This document shows, piece by piece, positions 28,605 through 34,956 of a stretch of 34,956 bases of DNA. The stretch is taken from positions 1 through 34,956 of IMG/VR virus record IMGVR_UViG_3300005613_000220; one strand, given 5' to 3'. The notes beneath the pieces are model-generated. The model did no database searches and had not been told where the DNA came from. It was given only the letters and a program-made list of their open reading frames with translations. The stretch's first letter is position 1, and the number at the start of each line of letters is the position of its first letter. This DNA comes from a virus. The position numbers were made by a program, and so were the translations under genes.

Positions 28605-30860
28605 TTATCTATTTACCATCCTAGAGTAGATATTTATAGCGTTTAACCTAAAATCACTTACAGCAATATTTAATATTGCGTCTTTATTTGAACTATCAGC
28701 TTCTCTAGCCAATTGAGCGTCACTTATATAAAGATGCAACTGTATAGTCTCGCCTTCAGCTTGTAAGTAAATCGTATGCCAGAATTTCTTTTGCGTTGCT
28801 TCCATCGTGTTGTCTGGATACGGTGCAGTTTCTAAAATAGAAGTTCCAAAGGCCGCATTAGACGTTTCTCCCTCGTCAACCATAGACAAGCTAGAATCAG
28901 ACGTATAATAATCAGTCATAATCTGACCAGACTCAATATTGTCCACGTAATACTCAACTTTTGGAATAAAAAGATTGCCGCCCTGTTTTTGATAAAAGTT
29001 ATATGCCTTTGTCTTAATGTCTATTATGCTAACGCGACTAATAGTCCCAGCACCACTGTAAGTTCCAGTGAATAATGGCTCATTTATTGTAAATGTATCC
29101 GTCGCTCCAACTGTAAGAACTTTATAAACTCCATCAACCTTCATATCAACTGGATTAGGAGGAGGTCCTGATGCATCATTACCTAAAACATTCTCTATAA
29201 GAACATAATCTCCTGCAAAAAGATTGTGATTTACCGATGTTACTGTAACTACTCCGGCTAAATTAGAAAGTTGTGAGATTTGTAAAACTGGGGCATTTCT
29301 TGACATGTCTCCATCAATTAAAAAGGTATAACCTTCTTGATTGCCAGCTATCACTTTTCTGAATTTTGACTGTAAAACTCCAGAATTCCAGACATTCTGA
29401 TTGTCTTGCCACTCACCATCAATAATCGCCCATGTTTCATCATCAAGATTCTGTATGTATCCAAAACATGTAATAGAATCATCATTCATCGACCATGTTT
29501 TATCTATATAATTATAGACAAGTACCTTGGTTGGAAATGTTGGATTATTTTCTTGACCTGGAATCGACCAATAAACCATCTCCGTATAGTAATCTCTAAT
29601 ACCATATACTCTTTCTATCCCATCACTTCCATTGTGAAATCTAAAGACCTCTTGAGGTATCCTTTCATCTATACGCTCAACGTTTGCGCCATTACACGCA
29701 TGAATTCCAACATTGCCTATACCAAGAAGAACCTTGTCAAATAACACAGTAGAAAATGTAGATTCTACACCAAGCTCAGAGTTAACTTTTTGAAACACAA
29801 ATGGCTTAGCACTATTACCAGTGTCTACTAATTCCCAAGTGCTTCTCTCAAAAAATACAATTAGACGATCACGAAGTATTTTTGCAGATATTATTGCCTC
29901 TTTGGTAGTTGCATCTAAGAATCCACCACGACCAGATGTATACTCTCCTTCAACAAATGAATCTGCGTCTAAAGGAGACCCAATCTTTGAGTATCTAACT
30001 CTATTCTTATAATTAGTTGATGCTCCTGCTCCTAAAGTTTCCCAAGTATTTAGAAATAAAAGTCTCCCCTTAAAGGAAACAATAAGCCTGCAACTATCTA
30101 TTGTGTCTGTTGCAGCTAATGAATATAAAGGCTTATAAGCAACTCCATTCCATGTAGCACCATCCCAATATTTAATGTTATCTGTGGGTTTATTATTTGT
30201 TACAAAAAGAAGAGTTGAAGAAGCCGTAGCCCCTCTATGATTCACTCCTAAGAAAAATTGAGAATTAGATCCAGACCATAAAGCAGTTCCAAGTCGCACC
30301 CAACCTGCTGCTGTATATGCATAAGCAAATTGCGTATCAAAAGCATATGTTGGCTCATCGTTTATAGCTGCAACTTCATAGTTAATAAAACCCATAACTG
30401 GTTCTGCAGGATAAAAATAGCAGACAGTTGGGGCTCCACCGACATCTGCGCCTGTAATAGTATAATGACCATTGGTTGTATCAAATGTAAAAACAGTCGC
30501 TGTTGCGCTGTTGGTTATCATATTTGCAGAACCAAGCGTAGTTACTGTAAATAGATCAGTACCTATAGAGAACATCTGTCCTACTTTAAACTGTATTCCT
30601 GGCAAAGGAGATCCACCCCAAGCAATATCTCCGCCTGCATTAGTACTACCAATATTAATGCGTAGTCTTGATTGGAGCTGCTCAAAGCCATCAACTGCAT
30701 TAGAATTAAGAATAAAAGTAGCACCAAAACGTTTTCGTATTCTTCCACGCCATACATAAGCATTTTGTAGTTTTGCAAATGCATTCTCAGGTAAAAGCCA
30801 TGGCTCAATATTTGTTTGCATACCTTCGACAATAGGAGCTATAAGAAATTGATCAAGCAT
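28605..30860 (-). CDS. Large neck / stabilisation protein, P22 gp10-like
   Basis: 751 aa. It opens with FLIAPIVEGMQTNIEPWLLP and NAYVWRGRIRKRFG, a start I associate with P22 gp10-like and related podoviral neck proteins that close the portal channel. The body is rich in short beta strands with repeated W/Y/G motifs. Around residues 540-610 lies a domain like the phage FCCH-type module (VVTVTSVNHNLFAGDYVLI, DGVYKVLTV, TFTINEPLFTGTYSG), also present in the 322-aa head protein. It starts behind AGGAG. Its stop abuts that of the plus-strand gene. A tail-tube B-like protein is the main alternative. Confidence 0.7.
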   Translation of the reverse strand: MLDQFLIAPIVEGMQTNIEPWLLPENAFAKLQNAYVWRGRIRKRFGATFILNSNAVDGFEQLQSRLRINIGSTNAGGDIAWGGSPLPGIQFKVGQMFSIGTDLFTVTTLGSANMITNSATATVFTFDTTNGHYTITGADVGGAPTVCYFYPAEPVMGFINYEVAAINDEPTYAFDTQFAYAYTAAGWVRLGTALWSGSNSQFFLGVNHRGATASSTLLFVTNNKPTDNIKYWDGATWNGVAYKPLYSLAATDTIDSCRLIVSFKGRLLFLNTWETLGAGASTNYKNRVRYSKIGSPLDADSFVEGEYTSGRGGFLDATTKEAIISAKILRDRLIVFFERSTWELVDTGNSAKPFVFQKVNSELGVESTFSTVLFDKVLLGIGNVGIHACNGANVERIDERIPQEVFRFHNGSDGIERVYGIRDYYTEMVYWSIPGQENNPTFPTKVLVYNYIDKTWSMNDDSITCFGYIQNLDDETWAIIDGEWQDNQNVWNSGVLQSKFRKVIAGNQEGYTFLIDGDMSRNAPVLQISQLSNLAGVVTVTSVNHNLFAGDYVLIENVLGNDASGPPPNPVDMKVDGVYKVLTVGATDTFTINEPLFTGTYSGAGTISRVSIIDIKTKAYNFYQKQGGNLFIPKVEYYVDNIESGQIMTDYYTSDSSLSMVDEGETSNAAFGTSILETAPYPDNTMEATQKKFWHTIYLQAEGETIQLHLYISDAQLAREADSSNKDAILNIAVSDFRLNAINIYSRMVNR

Positions 30861-30869
30861 TTTAAACTC

Positions 30870-31466
30870 CTAAGCAGGAAGGCCTAACGCAAAGAAATTT
30901 ATTTTTGTTGGAGTAGCTGCTGCACCAGAATTATATCGTTTAGATACATAGACAACAATATCTGTAGTTGAATAACTAACAAGTCTCACAGCTACATTCA
31001 CATCACCTGCTGTTGACTCTACTGGTGAAACAAACACATTAAATGGTGATCCTGCCTTAAATACCGGTAGAGATGGGCCAACTCCATATGTAATTGTTGT
31101 AAGTCCAGTTGCAGGAGAACTTGATCCAAACTTAATAAGAACACCTGATGGTAGCATTGTCCACCCAGAACCCGCAGAAGTCATTTCTGTTACAGTAGCA
31201 GGATTCCCTTCGCGTTTAAAAACTAACTCTGTCTGACCTGAAAAAGCACCTTCTCTAGAGTAAACAACTGCCTCATTTGCTCCTGTTACTGGAGCAGCGG
31301 CTGATTCAGGCAATGTTATTTGTTTATGTTTTCCTTGTCCTACAGCATTCAATGCAACATGATCAACTAAAATGGCAGCATCAAGAGCTATAAAGTTTGC
31401 AAGTATAGGTGCTTGTGAATCACTGATACGGTCTGTTGGTTGTGGTATTGCAGGATTATATGCCAT
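30870..31466 (-). CDS. Structural protein with C-terminal beta domain
   Basis: 198 aa. The N-terminal 60 residues are helical (TDRISDSQAPILANFIALDA). A linker leads to a beta-rich C-terminal domain from about residue 100 (WTMLPSGVLIKFGSS, FKAGSPFNVFVSPVES, AVRLVSYSTTDIVVYVS, KINFFALGL). The end resembles gp53-like domains found at fibre or neck tips. It starts behind AAAAGGAG, 25 bases after the connector gene. It probably joins neck and tail or carries a fibre; exact role unknown. Confidence 0.6.
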   Translation of the reverse strand: MAYNPAIPQPTDRISDSQAPILANFIALDAAILVDHVALNAVGQGKHKQITLPESAAAPVTGANEAVVYSREGAFSGQTELVFKREGNPATVTEMTSAGSGWTMLPSGVLIKFGSSSPATGLTTITYGVGPSLPVFKAGSPFNVFVSPVESTAGDVNVAVRLVSYSTTDIVVYVSKRYNSGAAATPTKINFFALGLPA

Positions 31467-31491
31467 AACTATCTCCTTTTAAAATCCAAAT

Positions 31492-32412
31492 CTAATCTTT
31501 ATATATAGTATCTGTTCTATTCTGCGATACTTGAGCGTTTGACCGTCTTAAAACAAGAATTTCCTGATTCTTAAGTTCTGGCAAGATAGCCTGTACATCT
31601 TCCAGAGTTCCACGATCTTCAAACACTTTTTTTGCAGCACCATACGATATAAGTTGTGACCATTGCTCAAGATCTGGACTTGTCCCAGTGGCTAATAATT
31701 CATTGGGGCGAACATCTACCTCAACTTGGATAGGATATACCTGGTCGGGAATGGGTCGCACAGTAAATTTATTGTTAAAATATAAAACAGTATCAGGACG
31801 TGCTGCGGTATATGGAACTGTGAGACTATTAATGTTTTTCCCAGAAGCGGGAGCAACTGTCCATGCAAGAGTGTATGCCCCAGTAATATAATCGATTGTA
31901 CCAACTCCATCTCCAGACAAAACTCCTAGTCCGTCATCATGCAACTCTAAACCATTATTATTTGCATCAATGGAATTGAAAACAACTCGATTTGAAACAA
32001 TAGGAACATTACTTAGAGTTCCAGCAAAGTTTACTATAACCCCATTCCCAGTCGTTTCTGTTGAAATATTGTTTGTTAGAGGATACGCTTCGTAAAATCC
32101 AGCTTCTGACTGATACAAACATGCCTCATATCCAGCAACATAAATAGGTGTGTATACAGCGGTATATTTATTCTCAAAATTTTCTAATGGATCACCAACT
32201 ATTGCATTTGTTTCATAAACATCAACATTTGGATCAGTATAAAAAGTAAGAGTCTTTCTAAGACTAAATAGCCTTATGGTTTGAGGAAGGTCGTACAATA
32301 TAAATGTGTTTATGTATTCATCAATATCCGCATTTGAAAGTTGTTGCTCAGAAGGTGTACGAGTTAACCTTCTAACTTTTTTACGTATTGCTGCTAATGT
32401 AGAATCTGCCAT
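31492..32412 (-). CDS. Head-tail connector (adaptor) protein
   Basis: 306 aa. The N-terminus (LAAIRKKVRRLTRTPSEQQL, SNADIDEYINTFI) is a helical segment common in podoviral adaptor proteins that dock under the portal, the role of P22 gp4. The middle is strand-rich (residues 55-200), and the end returns to helices (QLISYGAAKKVFEDRGTLED). It starts behind GGAGG and precedes the neck proteins. I see no peptidoglycan-hydrolase motif, unlike P22 gp4. Identification is by layout and the typical N-terminus. Confidence 0.65.
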   Translation of the reverse strand: MADSTLAAIRKKVRRLTRTPSEQQLSNADIDEYINTFILYDLPQTIRLFSLRKTLTFYTDPNVDVYETNAIVGDPLENFENKYTAVYTPIYVAGYEACLYQSEAGFYEAYPLTNNISTETTGNGVIVNFAGTLSNVPIVSNRVVFNSIDANNNGLELHDDGLGVLSGDGVGTIDYITGAYTLAWTVAPASGKNINSLTVPYTAARPDTVLYFNNKFTVRPIPDQVYPIQVEVDVRPNELLATGTSPDLEQWSQLISYGAAKKVFEDRGTLEDVQAILPELKNQEILVLRRSNAQVSQNRTDTIYKD

Positions 32413-32442
32413 GACTACCCTCCTCTTTAAACCATATTGAAT

Positions 32443-32850
32443 TTATATCAAAGGACTTGGACCCATTGCATCAAGAGAATCCGAGTCAGAAATATCTGTA
32501 AAATCGAGGCTGTGAAAACTATAACGTGATTCAAAACTACCAACAGACGAAACAGTATTTCCATCTTTATCTTTAGTGTGATGATGTATTGGGTATTTCC
32601 CGCTTTTGTTTAAATGTATTGCAACACCCAAAGGCAACTCGTAGACCTGATCGTCAACAAGTGTATACTCGCGAATTCCATCTTTCTTAAATTTTCTATA
32701 TGCAAAATTTAGATGACCGTTTTTTACTTCCTTATATTCGAATCTTCCACGAACTATTTTATTCTCTTTAATTCTTCGCTCTTCAATTAATTGTTTTTGT
32801 CTTTCTTCAGGGTCAATAAAAGCTTTTGCTTGTTGTTTTTCTTTAGGCAT
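32443..32850 (-). CDS. Small head-associated protein
   Basis: 135 aa. The first 30 residues are very charged (EERQKQLIEERRIKEN). A compact domain follows: VRGRFEYKEVKNGHLNFAY, FKKDGIREYTLVDDQVYELP, VAIHLNKSGKYPIHHHTKD. An acidic tail ends in MGPSPLI. I associate this pattern with small proteins next to N4-like capsid genes in other phages, function unknown. It starts behind AAGGA. The His cluster HHH could bind metal, but there is no direct support. Confidence 0.55.
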   Translation of the reverse strand: MPKEKQQAKAFIDPEERQKQLIEERRIKENKIVRGRFEYKEVKNGHLNFAYRKFKKDGIREYTLVDDQVYELPLGVAIHLNKSGKYPIHHHTKDKDGNTVSSVGSFESRYSFHSLDFTDISDSDSLDAMGPSPLI

Positions 32851-32902
32851 ACCATTCCTTTTGTTAGATGGGAGGAGTTTCCTCCCCCCATAGTCATGTA
32901 TT

Positions 32903-33871
32903 CTACTCGTTAGTTACGCTAAAAGACTTTCCAGCCTCCCAGTAAATAACATCGTTTACAGCGCCAGCAGGACTTGTAGTTCCAGCAGCAAGAGACATAG
33001 CAATGTAACCATTATCAACTGTAGCGTCATTTGTAAGGCCAATGTATGTATCAAGGCTAGATTCACCAACAGGCACAACTTGTGCAGGTGTAATAGGAAC
33101 AGCTGCGGTCAAAGGCCATGCAAATGCGGTAAATGCACTTGTATCTATATCTGTCGTTATAGTTGAAGCTGTAACGGCAGTAACTGTTGCTGTAAGTCCA
33201 TCAAGTTCTACCATTCCATAATCAGAAGAGATTCGGAAGGTTATCATTTGACCAACTGTGTAACCATGAGAAACAGTTGTAGTAACAACACCAGGGTTTG
33301 CTGCTGTAATAGCACCAATGTATCGATTTCTTGGATAGAAAGCGCGAGGCGTATTAACTAAACGGAATTCACCAGCGAGTAATGTTGCAACTGGTTGAGG
33401 AGCATAAACAAGTTCACATGATGTATTCCCTACAACTGTACCTATTTCAAAGTCAATGCCACCAAATTGCAATGCGCCAGGATGATTACCTATTCTGAGA
33501 ACATTGCCTTCAACAACACCAGCTGTAGCCACCATTGTCAAAAGAGGAGGAGAAGCGGCAGTTATACCTGTACTTGCTATAGCAGCACTGAGTTCAGCAT
33601 CTGTAGCAGTATTAATATAACTATATCCACCAGTCGCCATAACTTCAGCGGTTGTTGAATCATCAGCAGCTAACTTGTTTCTAATGAAACCAGTATCTGC
33701 ATCCATTCCGCGCATCCACCATGTTTCTACAGCTGTTGCAGCACCACCAGCGGCAGTTACTGTATAGTTGTACGTACGAAACCAATCAATATCAGAGCGC
33801 AATTTAATAACTTCAGTTTCACCTGAAGAAGTAAAGCGACCTTGTTGCCTAATTGTATTGTAAGCCATCAT
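32903..33871 (-). CDS. Head decoration or secondary structural protein
   Basis: 322 aa. The whole protein is strand-rich and low in charge. Residues 55-75 contain WWMRGMDADTGFIRNK. A segment near residues 185-250 (IGAITAANPGVVTTTVSHGY, GQMITFRI, STITTDIDTSAF) resembles the FCCH-type module also found in the 751-aa neck protein. The C-terminus has VNDVIYWEAGKSF. It directly follows the major capsid gene and starts at tandem ATG codons behind AAGGA. Position and composition suggest a decoration, capsid-stabilising or neck protein. Confidence 0.6.
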   Translation of the reverse strand: MMAYNTIRQQGRFTSSGETEVIKLRSDIDWFRTYNYTVTAAGGAATAVETWWMRGMDADTGFIRNKLAADDSTTAEVMATGGYSYINTATDAELSAAIASTGITAASPPLLTMVATAGVVEGNVLRIGNHPGALQFGGIDFEIGTVVGNTSCELVYAPQPVATLLAGEFRLVNTPRAFYPRNRYIGAITAANPGVVTTTVSHGYTVGQMITFRISSDYGMVELDGLTATVTAVTASTITTDIDTSAFTAFAWPLTAAVPITPAQVVPVGESSLDTYIGLTNDATVDNGYIAMSLAAGTTSPAGAVNDVIYWEAGKSFSVTNE

Positions 33872-33880
33872 CTTCCTTTC

Positions 33881-34825
33881 TTATAATGTGCAACGTAGAT
33901 TCATTACCCACGCATCATTTAGGATTCGATAGGCTCCAGCAAACTTATAGCCAGCTGTACTGTTTAGACGTAACGGACCATTTAATTCTGGACCATTATA
34001 AATCATTTCAGCATTGTAACCTTCTTGATCAACAACACCTATGGCTTGTCTTGCACAAACAAAAACATTATAAATATCTTTGCTAAGCATCGAAGAATTA
34101 GGAGTTACAGAACCATTAGAAGAAACAAAGAACCGCACATTAGCAACGTTTCCCCATTCAGACGGTTTAACATCTGTTTGACTTGGATACTGAGATGTAT
34201 GAATAAATCCAGCAACATTACCAAGAGATGCAGTTATTTTTGTATGAGCTAATGCAAGATAGGCATTTCTAACTGGTGCTGTTCCAAAGCGATTTTCACC
34301 TTGAATAATATCAGTAAACATTTCGCCATCTTGACCAAGAAGTCTTGAAACAACTTCATCAATATCACTGCGTGTTAATTCTGTAGGAGTGTCACCATTT
34401 ACTCCACCAACACAGTTTATAAATGACGCTGTAGTTTGAAGCATATTGCGAGTCAATTCATCTTCAGTAAGACGCATTGCCTTGCCAAGTTCTTCAGCTA
34501 CCGAATTCAATACAGGGTCACTGCGCTGTAAAGTACATTGCTCGTTTATTTCTACGTATTGACCATAGTAACTAACTTTAGCATCAATATTCATGGCTGA
34601 CATTGTTGTAGAAGGAGGAGTTACACCAGAATTCCCCAAAGGAACAAGAGAAGATGGGAGTCTGTTGTATCGAGTCATGCGAAGTGTATCGCCACCGTTT
34701 TTTGGCAGTGTATACATCTCAGCAGGAATCTTATGTATGAGATTTGGTGTCGGTATAGCTAAAAGTTTCTTGTTGAAACTTAGCTGCACTTGAGGCGCTA
34801 ATACCGACGTTGTCGTAATTGCCAT
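33881..34825 (-). CDS. Major capsid protein, N4-gp56-like
   Basis: 314 aa. Features recalled from the N4-gp56 capsid family: an N-terminal MAITTTSVLAPQVQLSFNKK; a segment PKNGGDTLRMTRYNRL; SYYGQYVEINEQCTLQRSDP; a helical LTEDELTRNMLQTTAS; and FVCARQAIGVVDQ near the end. The length fits a HK97-fold capsid subunit. The ATG at 34825 has AAGGA 6 bases before it, and the leader contains the hairpin array at the contig ends. In circular form it lies downstream of the scaffold, where it is needed in largest amount. Confidence in the capsid role is high; the exact family is less sure. Confidence 0.85.
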   Translation of the reverse strand: MAITTTSVLAPQVQLSFNKKLLAIPTPNLIHKIPAEMYTLPKNGGDTLRMTRYNRLPSSLVPLGNSGVTPPSTTMSAMNIDAKVSYYGQYVEINEQCTLQRSDPVLNSVAEELGKAMRLTEDELTRNMLQTTASFINCVGGVNGDTPTELTRSDIDEVVSRLLGQDGEMFTDIIQGENRFGTAPVRNAYLALAHTKITASLGNVAGFIHTSQYPSQTDVKPSEWGNVANVRFFVSSNGSVTPNSSMLSKDIYNVFVCARQAIGVVDQEGYNAEMIYNGPELNGPLRLNSTAGYKFAGAYRILNDAWVMNLRCTL

Positions 34826-34833
34826 TGTATATC

Positions 34834-34956
34834 CTTAAGCTTAAAAACTAACAACTTAAGATAAGTCATTGCGACTTATAGGTTTGCGAGACCCGATATC
34901 AGCATGGACTTGCGAGGTCCGGTTTCAGCATGGACTTGCGAGGTCCGGTTTCAGCA
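34834..34956. repeat. Direct terminal repeat, right copy
   Basis: This is an exact copy of bases 1-123. It starts 9 bases upstream of the major capsid start codon at 34825, and its first bases (cttaa on the plus strand) contribute to the capsid ribosome-binding site on the minus strand. The window ends after two full 26-bp units, whereas the left copy continues into a third unit (124-149). Confidence 0.95.

Overview
The window is the complete or near-complete genome of an AT-rich, tailed, podovirus-like phage. Its two ends carry the same 123 bases (1-123 and 34834-34956), so the contig closes into a circle of about 34,833 bp, or it has short direct terminal repeats. Nothing identifies the host species. 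Clear AGGAG-type ribosome-binding sites, standard stop codons and tight ATGA/TAATG gene overlaps point to a bacterial host using the standard code. I recognise no DNA polymerase, primase, helicase, RNA polymerase, integrase or peptidoglycan hydrolase, so the phage probably leans heavily on host replication and transcription.

Most genes are on the minus strand, read from high to low coordinates. The replication/packaging operon runs from 12664 to 5655. It holds a winged-helix replication-initiator-like protein, two related small proteins, a RusA-type resolvase, a probable small terminase, a 199-aa unknown, five overlapping small membrane proteins, the large terminase, and a small Cys-rich DNA-binding-like protein. 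The large terminase is interrupted in its ATP-binding P-loop by a 162-aa mini-intein. A 1.15-kb gene-free region (4501-5654) follows. It contains 33-bp and 21-bp tandem repeats, AT-rich 9-mers, DnaA-box-like 9-mers and a U-tract terminator, and is the best candidate for a replication origin. A 93-aa gene with its own terminator lies between it and the portal gene.

The late region runs portal, two small proteins and scaffold. It then crosses the contig ends into an N4-gp56-like major capsid protein, a second structural protein, connector and neck proteins, a large P22-gp10-like neck protein, three probable ejection proteins, and a large fibre locus (22566-14924). The order resembles P22 (terminase, portal, scaffold, capsid, neck, ejection proteins, a regulatory island, tail), although the capsid protein looks N4-like. 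The fibre genes are built from duplicated and shuffled modules: GGTG-type repeats, C1q-like heads, and a 7-residue repeat encoded by a 21-bp minisatellite.

Three plus-strand islands break the pattern. The first (13221-14386) encodes a membrane protein, an ERF-type annealing protein and a small secreted protein, and diverges from a Cro/CI-like regulator. The second (22695-23159) encodes a ribbon-helix-helix regulator and a small secreted protein, between the ejection and fibre genes, the place where P22 keeps immI. The third (28047-28604) is a lone structural gene opposing the late operon. Strong hairpins mark most transcription-unit borders, and their G-U pairs and U-tracts agree with the direction of the neighbouring genes.
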